DNA from: Pseudonocardia humida
Lineage (GTDB): Bacteria; Actinomycetota; Actinomycetes; Mycobacteriales; Pseudonocardiaceae
Direction of reading: 5' to 3'
Length of the DNA stretch: 64,000 nt
NCBI RefSeq assembly: GCF_023898865.1
Contig: NZ_JAGSOV010000006.1
Coordinates: 1-64,000, forward strand
Within the stretch, counting starts at the first letter, position 1. Each line of letters opens with the position of its first letter. Under the pieces are notes generated by a model that had not been told where the DNA came from, did not search any database, and saw nothing but the letters and a program-made list of their open reading frames with translations. A program made the position numbers and the translations under genes. Below are positions 26,534 through 35,263 of the stretch, piece after piece.

Positions 26534-27862
26534 TCAGCCCACCGGGGCGGGGACCGCGCGGTCGCCGCGGTCGGAGCGCAGCCACGCGACCACCCGCGGG
26601 CCCACCGCCACCGCGAGCAGCAGCTCGACGCCCAGCGCCGACCAGCCCATGGCGTCCAGGCCCAGCGGCCCGCACAGCAGCACGGTGCCCCCGATCATGC
26701 CCACGGCCTGCACGAACTGCAGCACCGCCAGCGCCGCGGTGCGGTTGTGCAGCCGCGACATCGTGATGTAGAGCGAGACGACGACCCGCGGGAACGTCGA
26801 GACCATCAGCAGCTGCAGCAGCAGCGTCGCGTTCGCGCGGTACTGCGGGCCGAACAGCGCGAGCAGCAGCGGCGCCAGCAGCGCGACCAGCGCGGCGGCG
26901 GGCAGCACCGTCACCCCGATCCGGCGCAGCACGGCCCGCGCGTAGTGCGCCGCCCGCGCCTCGTCCTTGGCCGCCTCCACGACCAGCGACGACGTGATGC
27001 CCAGCGACAGCATGGTCATCGCCACGAACACCGTCTGCGCGGGCAGGAAGTAGGCGCCCTGCTCGGCCCCGAGCAGCACGACGACCAGCACCGGCAGGAA
27101 CGACGAGGACAGCTGGGTGAAGACCTGGCCGGTGTAGTCGCCGGCCATGTAGCGCACCAGCACCGGGCGCGACGGGGTCCGGTCCTGCGGCGCGGCGTCG
27201 CGCAGGTGGCGCGGCAGCACCCGGCGGAAGATCAGCAGGTTGACCGGCACCAGCAGCGCCACCACCGGCAGCGTCCAGGAGGTGAACACGCCCTCGGCCA
27301 GCGAGGTCTGCGCGACCAGCACCAGCAGCCCCAGCTTGACCAGCCCGTACACGCCGTTCTCCAGCGGCAGCCAGACCGCGGCGCGCAGTCCGGTGAGCGC
27401 GGAGTCCTGCAGGTTGAACACCGACCAGAGCGCGGTCGAGGCGACGAACCAGCAGGCGAAGGGCAGCGAGACGTGCAGCGGGTCGCCCGGGTCGAGCGCC
27501 AGGTGGCAGTACGCCATGACCCCGCCCGCCCCGAGCACCGCGACCCCGGCCGAGATCCCGTAGGCCGCCAGCAGCAGCCCGCGCGCCCCCGCGCCCGAGC
27601 GCGGCAGGAACCGGATCAGCGCCTGCCCGAAGTTGACCTGGGTCAGCACCGAGACCATCAGCATCAGCGAGACCAGCGCGCTGCCGCGCCCCACCTCGGC
27701 CGGGGAGAACGCGTGCGCCGCGACGATCCAGTAGAGCAGCCCGAACCCTGAGTTCACGACGGTGTTGAGCATCAGCGCGTAGGCGTTGAGGTAGAGCGGG
27801 ACGCCGAGCTCGCGGCGCAGCGCCCGCCCGGTCTCCCCGGCGGTCCGCGGGCCGGCGCTCAC
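26534..27862 (-). CDS. Polysaccharide flippase (Wzx/MATE-like, oligosaccharide export)
   Basis: The 442-residue integral membrane protein has about twelve helices and the N-terminal pattern LNTVVNSGFGLLYWIVAAHA followed by FSPAEVGRGSALVSLMLM. This is typical of lipopolysaccharide/polysaccharide translocases of the MOP superfamily. GTG 27862 overlaps the stop of the UDP-glucose dehydrogenase gene by four bases, so the two are coupled. It probably flips lipid-linked glycans made with UDP-glucuronate-derived sugars. Confidence 0.85.
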   Translation of the reverse strand: MSAGPRTAGETGRALRRELGVPLYLNAYALMLNTVVNSGFGLLYWIVAAHAFSPAEVGRGSALVSLMLMVSVLTQVNFGQALIRFLPRSGAGARGLLLAAYGISAGVAVLGAGGVMAYCHLALDPGDPLHVSLPFACWFVASTALWSVFNLQDSALTGLRAAVWLPLENGVYGLVKLGLLVLVAQTSLAEGVFTSWTLPVVALLVPVNLLIFRRVLPRHLRDAAPQDRTPSRPVLVRYMAGDYTGQVFTQLSSSFLPVLVVVLLGAEQGAYFLPAQTVFVAMTMLSLGITSSLVVEAAKDEARAAHYARAVLRRIGVTVLPAAALVALLAPLLLALFGPQYRANATLLLQLLMVSTFPRVVVSLYITMSRLHNRTAALAVLQFVQAVGMIGGTVLLCGPLGLDAMGWSALGVELLLAVAVGPRVVAWLRSDRGDRAVPAPVG

Positions 27863-29181
27863 GCCGCCCGCCCGACGCCGACCCAGCTGAACCCGGCCCG
27901 GCGCACCACCGCGGGGTCGAGCAGGTTGCGGGTGTCCACCAGCGTCGGCCGGGCCACCGCGTCGGCCAGCCGCGTCCAGTCCAGCCCGCGGAACTGCGGC
28001 CACTCGGTGAGCACGACGACGGCGTCGGCGTCCTTGGCGGCCACGTACGGGTCGTCGACGACGGTGAGCAGGGCCGGGTCGACCGGCGCCGACCCGCCCG
28101 TGGCGAGGCCGGGGTCGTAGCCGACCAGCTCGGCTCCCGCCTGCTTGAGCAGCGCCGCGACCTCCAGGGCGGGCGAGGCGCGCAGGTCGTCGGTGCCTGC
28201 CTTGAACGTCAGCCCGAACAGCGCCAGCCGCCTGCGGGTCAGCGAGCCGCCGCGGCGCCCGGTGACCGCGGTGCGGATCTTCTCGACCATCCGCTGGAAC
28301 TGCCGGGTGTTGGTGTCGATGGTGGCCCGCAGCAGCCGGAACTCGAAGTCGGCCGCGTCGGCGACCTGCAGCAGCGCGTGCACGTCCTTGGGCAGGCAGG
28401 ATCCGCCCCAGCCCGGCCCGGGCACCAGGAAGGACTGCCCGATGCGCTTGTCGAAGCCGATGCCCTCGGTGACGTCGGCGACGTCGGCGTCGAGCCGCTC
28501 GCAGAGCTCGGCCAGCGCGTTGACGTAGGACAGCTTCATGGCCAGGAAGCAGTTCGCCGCGTACTTGATCATCTCCGCGCTGGCCGCGTCGGTCAGCACG
28601 GTCGGGGCGCCGAGGCGGGCGTAGAGCGCCGCGACGCGCTCGGCGGCGTCGGGCGAGGAGTTCGAGCCGACGACGATCCGGTCGGGGTTGAGGAAGTCGC
28701 GCACCGCGGAGCCCTCCCGCAGGAACTCCGGGTTGCTCACCACGGCGACGTCCTCGCGGTCGAGCAGCTCGGCCGTGCGGTCCGCGGTGCCGACCGGCAC
28801 CGTGGACTTGTTGACCACCACGCAGCCCGGGGGGATCAGGTCGCGGGTCTCCTCGACGACGGCCTCCACGGCGCTCAGGTCGGCGACCCCGCCCGCGCCC
28901 ATCGGCGTCGGGACGCACAGGAACACGACCTCCGCGGGCTCCCGCTCGCGCAGCGCGGTGGCCGCGCCGACGACGAAGGACAGCCGCCCCGCCGCCATTC
29001 CCTCGGCGACCAGCTCGGCCAGCCCCGGTTCGGATATCCGGACGTCTCCGGCTCTCAGCATTTCAACCTTGGCCGTGTCGATGTCGGCGCACAGGACCCG
29101 GTGTCCGAGGGATGCCAGACAGGCTCCGGTGGTGAGCCCCACATAGCCGGTGCCGACGACGACGATGTTGCGCGCGAACAC
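27859..29181 (-). CDS. ugd: UDP-glucose 6-dehydrogenase
   Basis: The 440-residue protein has NIVVVGTGYVGLTTGACLAS for NAD binding, VVNKSTVPVGTADRT, NPEFLREGSAVRDFLNPDRI, and the catalytic cysteine in GPGWGGSCLPKDVHAL. It oxidises UDP-glucose to UDP-glucuronate in two steps. GTG 29181 is the likely start since GGGAG lies nine bases upstream; the open frame extends further without support. It is coupled to the flippase, so the glucuronate is probably for an exported polysaccharide. Confidence 0.93.
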   Translation of the reverse strand: MFARNIVVVGTGYVGLTTGACLASLGHRVLCADIDTAKVEMLRAGDVRISEPGLAELVAEGMAAGRLSFVVGAATALREREPAEVVFLCVPTPMGAGGVADLSAVEAVVEETRDLIPPGCVVVNKSTVPVGTADRTAELLDREDVAVVSNPEFLREGSAVRDFLNPDRIVVGSNSSPDAAERVAALYARLGAPTVLTDAASAEMIKYAANCFLAMKLSYVNALAELCERLDADVADVTEGIGFDKRIGQSFLVPGPGWGGSCLPKDVHALLQVADAADFEFRLLRATIDTNTRQFQRMVEKIRTAVTGRRGGSLTRRRLALFGLTFKAGTDDLRASPALEVAALLKQAGAELVGYDPGLATGGSAPVDPALLTVVDDPYVAAKDADAVVVLTEWPQFRGLDWTRLADAVARPTLVDTRNLLDPAVVRRAGFSWVGVGRAA

Positions 29182-29405
29182 TGAGAAACGCTCCCGTTCG
29201 TCTTCGATGTCGGAATCGGCGGATCCCCGCAATACCGACCGAGTGCGGCGTGACGGTAGTGCACGACCCTTTGCCCGCCGACACCGGTCGAATCGACTAC
29301 CGGTGGTGATTCCGGCCGGCACCGGCATCGCCGGAACGGGTGAGCGGACCGACCGTTGCTATCTTCCGTTCCCCTCCGTTGCGGGAGCGGGAGGCAGGAG
29401 AAAAT

Positions 29406-30617
29406 ATGAAGATCGTCTGTGTGGGCGGTGGTCCGGCCGGGCTCTACTCCGCCGCGCTGGCCAGGTTGGCCGCGCCGGGTGATGAGGTCGTGGTCGTCGA
29501 GCGCAACCCCCCGGACGCCACCCACAGCTGGGGGGTCACCTTCGGCGAGGACTTCCTCGACGACCTGCACGCCAACGACCCGGAGAGTGCGCGGGCCATC
29601 CACGACGCGGCGACGGTGTGGACCGAGCAGGTCGTCCGCGTCGCCGACCGGGCACCGGTGCACCTGGGCGGCAAGTACGGCTACAGCCTGGGCCGGGCCC
29701 GCCTGCTGGACGTGCTGACCGAGCGCTGCCACCGGTTGGGCGTGCGCTTCGAGTTCGGCCGCGAGATCGGCTCGGCCGACGAGGTCGACGCCGACCTGGT
29801 CATCGCGGCCGACGGCGTCGGCAGCCGGCTGCGCACCGCGCACGCCGAGCACTTCGGCACCACGCTCACCACCGGGCGCAACCGCTACGTCTGGCTCGGC
29901 ACCTCGCGGATCTCGCCGGTGTTCACCTTCGCGTTCGAGCCCACCCCGGCGGGCTGGGTGTGGTTCTACGCCTACCCGTCCACGGCCAGCGCCGGCACCT
30001 GCATCGTCGAGTGCGCCCCGCGGACCTGGACCGGCCTCGGGCTCGACACCATGGACCCCGCGGCCGGGCTGCAGATGCTGGAGGGGATCTTCGACCGCGC
30101 CCTGGAGGGCCACCGGCTGCTCTCCCCGCCCGACGGCCTGGGCCCGGCCCCGTGGCGGAACTTCCGCGAGGTCCGCAACACGACCTGGCGGCGGGGCGAC
30201 ATGGTGCTCGTCGGCGACGCCGCGCACACCACCCACTTCGGGATCGGCTCGGGCACGGTGCTGGCCGTGCAGGACGCGATCGCGCTGGCCGAGTCGATCC
30301 GGGCCTGCGGGGCCGACCTCGCGACCGCCCTGCCCGACTACGACGCCCGGCGCCGCCCGGTCCTCGACGGGGTGCAGGCGATGGCCCGGCGCAGCATGCA
30401 CTGGTTCGAGAACGTCGACTCCGAGATCGCCACCGGCGCCGACCCGGTGCGCTTCGCGTACTCGTTGCTGGGTAGGCGGGGCGACCAGGCGGCGTGGCAG
30501 TTCCGGCTGCACCAGGCCACCCAGATCGACGGCCTGCGCCGGGCCCGGCGCACGATCACCGCCGCCCGCCGCTCGCTGCGCGGCATCCGCCGGAGTTCCT
30601 CGCGCTCGGGCGGCTGA
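29406..30617 (+). CDS. FAD-dependent monooxygenase (salicylyl/anthraniloyl-CoA hydroxylase-like)
   Basis: The 403-residue flavoprotein begins KIVCVGGGPAGLYSAALARL and has the second FAD motif GDMVLVGDAAHTTHFGIGSG. The segment HSWGVTFGEDFLDDL is typical of the group that hydroxylates CoA-bound aromatic acids (salicylyl-CoA 5-hydroxylase, 2-aminobenzoyl-CoA monooxygenase) and of VioD-like enzymes. ATG 29406 has CAGGAG upstream. Its neighbours are not a complete aromatic pathway; the CoA ligase at 19309 is the nearest candidate partner. Another single-component aromatic hydroxylase role is possible. Confidence 0.8.
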   Translation: MKIVCVGGGPAGLYSAALARLAAPGDEVVVVERNPPDATHSWGVTFGEDFLDDLHANDPESARAIHDAATVWTEQVVRVADRAPVHLGGKYGYSLGRARLLDVLTERCHRLGVRFEFGREIGSADEVDADLVIAADGVGSRLRTAHAEHFGTTLTTGRNRYVWLGTSRISPVFTFAFEPTPAGWVWFYAYPSTASAGTCIVECAPRTWTGLGLDTMDPAAGLQMLEGIFDRALEGHRLLSPPDGLGPAPWRNFREVRNTTWRRGDMVLVGDAAHTTHFGIGSGTVLAVQDAIALAESIRACGADLATALPDYDARRRPVLDGVQAMARRSMHWFENVDSEIATGADPVRFAYSLLGRRGDQAAWQFRLHQATQIDGLRRARRTITAARRSLRGIRRSSSRSGG

Positions 30618-30726
30618 CCCCGCGCCGGACGGCCCTGTGCTCGCGCAGCGCCGCGAACACCCCCGGCGCGGATGCGGTCGGCGACGGGGTCGTCGTCGGC
30701 CGTGGGGGCGAGGTCGAGTCGGGCAT
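30556..30726 (-). pseudogene. N-terminal stub of a gene downstream of the broken binding protein
   Basis: A GGAGGG ribosome-binding site ten bases before ATG 30726 leads into a frame reading MPDSTSPPRPTTTPSPTASA and VFAALREHRAVRRG. It resembles the proline/threonine-rich cytoplasmic tail at the start of ABC permeases. It then runs antisense into the 3-prime end of the flavin monooxygenase and stops at 30556 with no permease helices. I read it as the truncated start of the next transporter gene, consistent with decay of the locus. It could also be a real 56-residue peptide. Confidence 0.35.
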
Positions 30727-30765
30727 GGGTGGGCTCCCTCCGGAGGGTCGGCGCCCATCATCGGG

Positions 30766-31716
30766 TCAGCCGCCCGCGCCCGGCGGCTGCGCCTCCCCGG
30801 CCCCGGTCACCGAGCTGACGTTGAACACCGGTGCCGGCAGCGTCACGTCGCCGAGGCCGTAGCGGACGATCACGTCGGCGTAGGTGCCGTCGTCGAAGAG
30901 CTCCTGGAACGCCTTGAGCATGACCGGGCCCAGGCCTCGTCCTTGGGCACGAGCATCGCCAGGAGGTCGGTGCTCGCGCCCTGGCCCTGCGTCTGGGTGA
31001 CGTAGCTGAACACGCCCTTCCGCACCGTGGTGACGTCGATCGCGGCGGCCTGGGTCATGCCGGCCGCGTCGGCGGGCCCCGCCTGGGCCGCGTCGAGCGT
31101 GGCCTTGGTGTCGCCGACGAGCACCGCGGTCGCCTCGGCCGCCCCGCTGCGCCGGCAGAACGCCGAGAGCCGGGCGAGCCGGCCCTCCACCACGCTGCCG
31201 GCCACGACGGCCACCCGCTTGCCGCAGAGGTCCTCGGGCTCGGTGGTCCCCGCCGCGGAGCCGACCGGCACGACGTAGGAGGTGTGGGTGGTCATCCAGG
31301 TGATGGAGTCGAACTGCTGCTCGCGCTCGGCGGTCGCCTTGACCGGGCCGTTGAACGCGTCGAACCGGCCGGCGAGCATGCCGTCCAGGGCCGCGGGCAG
31401 GTCGTCGACCTGCTCCATCTCGACCCGCACGCCGAGCACGCGCGACAGGGCGTCCTGCAGGTCCTTGTCGATGCCGGTGATGGTGCCGTCGAGCCCGATG
31501 GTCCGGTACGGCGGGTGCGAGGCGGCGGCGAAGACGAGCACGCCCGCGTCCTTGACCTTCTGCGGCAGCAGGGCGTGCAGCGCGGGCGCGGCGTCGAGGG
31601 GCGCGGCGGAGGTGCTCGGGCCGCAGTTCGGAGTAGCCGCAGCCCGCGAGCGCGGTGGCCAGCGCGGTGGCGAGCGCGACGGCGGCGAGGTACCGCGCCG
31701 GGGCGGGACGGCGCAT
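30766..31716 (-). pseudogene. Amino-acid-type ABC substrate-binding lipoprotein with two frameshifts
   Basis: The N-terminus from ATG 31716 is a good lipoprotein signal (TALAGC, Cys26). Near 31622-31627 the family sequence jumps frame: DAGVLVFAAASHPPYRTIGL, DGTITGIDKDLQDALSRVLG and EDLCGKRVAVVAGSVVEGRL are in the second frame. Near 30927-30940 it returns to the first frame as GLGPVMLKAFQELFDDGTYA. Together these make one family 3 solute-binding protein of about normal length. The first frame stays open throughout, so an automatic caller would report a 316-residue protein with a meaningless middle. Either it is a pseudogene or the sequence has two base errors. Confidence 0.75.
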
Positions 31717-32057
31717 TCCTGGTCTCCCTGCGTCGGGTGGCGCCGGGACATCGAGCGGGGCGTCCCGGTTCTGCCGCCGGTGCGGTACGCCCGGCGTCAG
31801 AAGTCACCACAGGTGACGAGCGTCTGCCCCAGAGGCGTGCCACCACCCTCGGCAGGACCAACGAGGCGTCATGGTGCCACGGATATCACCGCAATCCGTG
31901 ACCACCTCGGACGCAGGCTTCTCCGTCCGAGTGAGCGCAGGTCAGGGCGTACAGCGAGGACCGCCGACCGGTAGGCGCGTCGGACGGGGGCGCGGGGCGG
32001 ACGAACGTCGATCCGATCGACGATCGTCGCCCGCAGCGACCGCGCCGGGATTCGCGG
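31717..32057. other. Intergenic stretch of about 340 bases
   Basis: This region lies between the start of the broken binding protein and the end of the PaaX gene, both on the minus strand. No frame here has a credible start or family match. It must hold the promoter of the binding protein, but I could not pick convincing -35 and -10 boxes. Confidence 0.4.
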
Positions 32058-33053
32058 TCATCGCGACCGGGGGTCGACCTCGGCCAGCCGCCGGGCCTGC
32101 GCGGCCCGCTCGGAGGCCGTGTCGCCGCGCGCGCGCCGATCACCCAGCTGGGCGAACAGCTCGGCGACCGTGGCCGAGTCGTGGTGGCGGGCCAGCGCGG
32201 CGAGCTCCGGGGACACCGCCCCCAGCAGCTGGCGGAACCGCAGCTCGGCCAGCGGCCCGAGGCGGTCGTAGATCTGGGCGAAGACGCGCTGCGCGCGGGC
32301 CCGCGGGAAGTCGGGGGGCAGCAGTTCGGCGGGCAGGTCGGGATCGGTCTCCGGGAAGCGGCGCCAGTCGACCCGCAGCGCGGTGCGCAGCCGCAGCGCG
32401 TCGGCCGGACCGACCCGACCGGCCTCGACCTCGGCCAGCAGCGGGCGGTAGCGCTCGATGAAGGCGCGGTAGTCCTCGGCCAGCGGACCCAGGTCGAACG
32501 CGCCGACCGGGCCGCCCCCGCCCGCCCCGCCCGGGGGCTCGGTGGCGCGCAGGACCGTCGCCGTGGGCACGCCCAGCTCGGCGAGGGCCGCCCTGGCCTG
32601 CTCGACGCGGTCGTACGGGCAGACCCAGACCCCGTCGTAGAGGGCGGCGAAGCGCAGCACCCGCAGCCGCGCCCGCAGCGCCCCGCGGACCTCCCGGGCG
32701 TTCTCCGGGACCGAGAACGCCACCACGGTCCACTGCCCGTCCCACGCGGGCGCGCTCGCGCCGAAGGTCAGCATCCGGTGGGTGCGCTCGACGATCACCT
32801 CGGAGGTGCGGGCCGGGATGCCGTAGCCGGTGGTCCGCCCGCTGCGCGCCACCGTGAGCAGGCCGCGGGCGGCCAGCCTGCGCATCGCGGCGCGGGCTCC
32901 GTCGGCGGTGATGTCGAACTCGGCGAGCAGGCGGACCAGCGCGGCCGAGGGGATGTGCTCGTCGCGCCGGTACCAGAAGTCGCCCAGCAGCGAGGTCAGC
33001 AGCAGTTGCGGCTCGGCGCCGATCTGCGCGCGCGGCAGGTCGATCGCCACCAT
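32058..33053 (-). CDS. PaaX-family transcriptional regulator
   Basis: The PaaX pattern is complete. The N-terminal winged helix reads LLTSLLGDFWYRRDEHIPSA and ADGARAAMRRLAARGLLTVA. The central part includes WDGQWTVVAFSVPENAREVR, ALRARLRVLRFAALYDGVWV and CP. A C-terminal helical domain follows. Family members repress phenylacetate-type genes and respond to aryl-CoA. ATG 33053 has GGAGG eight bases upstream. No paa genes are visible, so the target is unknown; the flavin monooxygenase and CoA ligase in this window are possible but unproven. Confidence 0.87.
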   Translation of the reverse strand: MVAIDLPRAQIGAEPQLLLTSLLGDFWYRRDEHIPSAALVRLLAEFDITADGARAAMRRLAARGLLTVARSGRTTGYGIPARTSEVIVERTHRMLTFGASAPAWDGQWTVVAFSVPENAREVRGALRARLRVLRFAALYDGVWVCPYDRVEQARAALAELGVPTATVLRATEPPGGAGGGGPVGAFDLGPLAEDYRAFIERYRPLLAEVEAGRVGPADALRLRTALRVDWRRFPETDPDLPAELLPPDFPRARAQRVFAQIYDRLGPLAELRFRQLLGAVSPELAALARHHDSATVAELFAQLGDRRARGDTASERAAQARRLAEVDPRSR

Positions 33054-33294
33054 CGTCGCCACCTCCCCCGCACCACCGAACCGTTCCTCGCCACCCACCC
33101 TATCAGGAGACACTTAGAAGGACGCTCGCATAGTTAACTGTCGCATATTGAGAGGTGCGCCTCGCCCGGTGACCACGAGATCACTCGCCGCGCCCCACCG
33201 TCCCCGACCCGAACGGTCTCCGAGGACGCCCGGGGCAGCTGGTTGACCACCCGCGCGCTGCGCGACGCCGGCATCCCGGTGCTGAGGTCCCCCG

Positions 33295-33352
33295 CGAGAA
33301 CGAACTCGTTGTCATCTGAATCGATTCGATCCGACGACAACGTCGTTCTCGA
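33295..33352. repeat. Large imperfect palindrome upstream of the AlkZ-like gene
   Basis: CGAGAACGA at 33295 pairs with TCGTTCTCG ending near 33352. Inner arms GTTGTC/GACAAC and a centre ATCGATTCGAT extend the symmetry over almost 60 bases. It is relatively AT-rich for this genome. It lies in the divergent gap between the PaaX gene and the AlkZ-like gene and may be an operator array or an extruded hairpin. Confidence 0.55.
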
Positions 33353-33397
33353 CGGGGAGGGGCGGGGGGACGGGCGGGCTGCGCCAGGATGGGGGCC

Positions 33398-34537
33398 GTG
33401 CCCGCCGCCGAGAAGCTCAGCCGCGACCAGGTGATCGCCCACCGGGTGGCGGTGCACGGCCTGGTCGAGCGGGCTGAGCGGTTGACCGACCTCGCCGTGC
33501 TCGACCTGGGCGTGCAGGACACGCCCCCCGGGTCGCTGCGGGTGGCGCTGGCGGCGCGGCTGGCCGAGCCGCTCGCGCCGGACGCCGACGTCACCGCGGA
33601 CGGGGCGCTGACGATCGTCTGGACCTTCCGGGGGGCGCCGCACCTGCACCGCACCGCGGACCTGCCGGCACTGGCCGCGGCCGGCTGGCCGCGCGACGAC
33701 GCCGATGCCGCGGCCCGGCTGGGGTGGCAGCGGGCCCGGCTGGCGAAGGTGGGGATGGCCGCGCGGGCGGCGTACCGGGAGGTCGCCGGGGCGGTGGCGG
33801 CGGTGCTCGACCGCCCGCTGACCAAGTCCGAGCTGAGCAGCGCGGTGACCGGGCGGATCCGGCCCGAGCTGGCGCCCTACTGCCAGCCGTGCGGCGTCCA
33901 CCACGTGTCCGAGCAGCTGCTGCGCCTGGCCGGGCTGGCCGGCGGGTTGCGCATCCGGCCCGACACCACCCCGCTGGTCGCCGAGCCGCTGCCCGACCCG
34001 CCGGGGACCCCCGCCGACGAGGGCGCCGACCTCGCCCGCGCGGTCGCCACCTACCTGCGGTTCTTCTCCCCCGCGGGCGAGTCCGACGCGGCGGGCTTCC
34101 TGGGCACCAACCGCCGGTCCGTGCACCCCGACTGGCCCGGTGACCTGGTCGCCGTCGAGGTCGACGGCCGGGCCGCGCACGTCCCGGCCGACCAGCTCGA
34201 CGCCCTGCGCGCGGCCCGCCCGGCCGAGGTCGTCCGGCTCCTCCCGCCGTCGGACCCGCTGCTGCAGGGCCGCGACCGCGAGGTCCTGGTGCCCGATCCG
34301 GCGCACCGCAAGGCGCTGTGGCCCTCCCTCGGGGCGCCCGGCGCCGTACTCGCCGGCGCGGACGTCGCCGGCGCGTGGCGGACCCGCAAGCGCGGGAAGC
34401 GGCTCGCGCTCACCGTGCAGCCGTTCCGCGCGCTGCGCCGCGACGAGCGCGCGGAGCTGGCGGCCGAGGCGCGGCGGGTGGCCGTGGTCCGAAGGATCGC
34501 GCCGGACGACGTGGAGGTCGTCGTCGAGGAGGCGTGA
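33398..34537 (+). CDS. AlkZ/YcaQ-like winged-helix DNA-binding domain protein
   Basis: The protein of about 380 residues matches the HTH_42 (AlkZ-like) family of several tandem winged helices: LDLGVQDTPPGSLRVALAAR, CGVHHVSEQLLRLAGLAGGL, RPSDPLLQG-type text (LLPPSDPLLQGRDREVLVPD) and GAWRTRKRGKRLALTVQPF. AlkZ members are DNA glycosylases using a QxQ or QxD motif. Here the aligned position reads VQDT, so glycosylase activity is uncertain. GTG 33398 has AGGA eight bases upstream; ATG 33389 is three codons earlier. Confidence 0.75.
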   Translation: MPAAEKLSRDQVIAHRVAVHGLVERAERLTDLAVLDLGVQDTPPGSLRVALAARLAEPLAPDADVTADGALTIVWTFRGAPHLHRTADLPALAAAGWPRDDADAAARLGWQRARLAKVGMAARAAYREVAGAVAAVLDRPLTKSELSSAVTGRIRPELAPYCQPCGVHHVSEQLLRLAGLAGGLRIRPDTTPLVAEPLPDPPGTPADEGADLARAVATYLRFFSPAGESDAAGFLGTNRRSVHPDWPGDLVAVEVDGRAAHVPADQLDALRAARPAEVVRLLPPSDPLLQGRDREVLVPDPAHRKALWPSLGAPGAVLAGADVAGAWRTRKRGKRLALTVQPFRALRRDERAELAAEARRVAVVRRIAPDDVEVVVEEA

Positions 34538-34637
34538 GGGGCCGCGCAGCCCGCCCCCGCACGTCCGGCTTGACCTTCACACCGGTGTCAGACCCTAGCG
34601 TCGCGGCGTCGGACCGGGTGCGGAGAAGGAGCGGGAC

Positions 34638-35258
34638 GTGGCAGGAGCGGTCGTGGTCGGGGTGGGTCCGGGGATCGGGCGGGCGGTGGCGCGGCGCTTC
34701 GCCCGCGAGGGCCTGCCGGTGGCGCTCGTGGCCCGGCGGCGGGTCGAGCCGCTCGATGCGGACACCGTCGTGCTGACCGCCGACGCCGCGGTGCCCGAGC
34801 GGCTCGGGGCCGCGCTGGACGAGGCCGCGGCCCGCCTGGGGCCGCCGGAGGTCGTGGTCTACAACGCCGCGCTCGTCCGCGCGGACGCCCTCGGCGAGCT
34901 GTCGGTCGACGAGCACCAGCGGGCGTGGGCGGTGAACGTGCTCGGAGCGCTCACCACCGCGGAGCACGTGCTGCCCGGCATGGCCGCACGGGGCCGCGGC
35001 TCGTTCCTGGTGACCGGCGGCATGCCCGAGCCGGTGCCCGGGTACGTCTCGCTCTCACTGGGGAAGGCGGCCGCGCGCACGCTGGTGGACCTGCTCGACC
35101 GGCAGTACCGACCGGCCGGGGTGCACGTGGCCATGGTGACCGTGGCCGGCGCCGTGGCTCCCGGGACGGCGTTCGACCCCGACGACATCGCCGAGCACTA
35201 CTGGCGCCTGCACACCCAGCCGCGGGAGCGGTGGGTGCGGGAGGTCGTGCACGGGTAG
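34638..35258 (+). CDS. Short-chain dehydrogenase-like protein lacking the catalytic tyrosine
   Basis: The cofactor site VVGVGPGIGRAVARRFAREG and the NAAL and N-terminal helix patterns (VYNAALVRADALGELS, WAVNVLGALTTAEHVLPGM) are those of classical SDRs. The active site reads GYVSLSLGKAA: the lysine is present, but the residue four before it is Leu, not Tyr. The product of 206 residues is shorter than the usual 250. It may bind NAD(P) without classical catalysis. It ends five bases from the convergent DUF6319-like gene. Confidence 0.75.
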   Translation: MAGAVVVGVGPGIGRAVARRFAREGLPVALVARRRVEPLDADTVVLTADAAVPERLGAALDEAAARLGPPEVVVYNAALVRADALGELSVDEHQRAWAVNVLGALTTAEHVLPGMAARGRGSFLVTGGMPEPVPGYVSLSLGKAAARTLVDLLDRQYRPAGVHVAMVTVAGAVAPGTAFDPDDIAEHYWRLHTQPRERWVREVVHG

Positions 35259-35263
35259 CGGGG

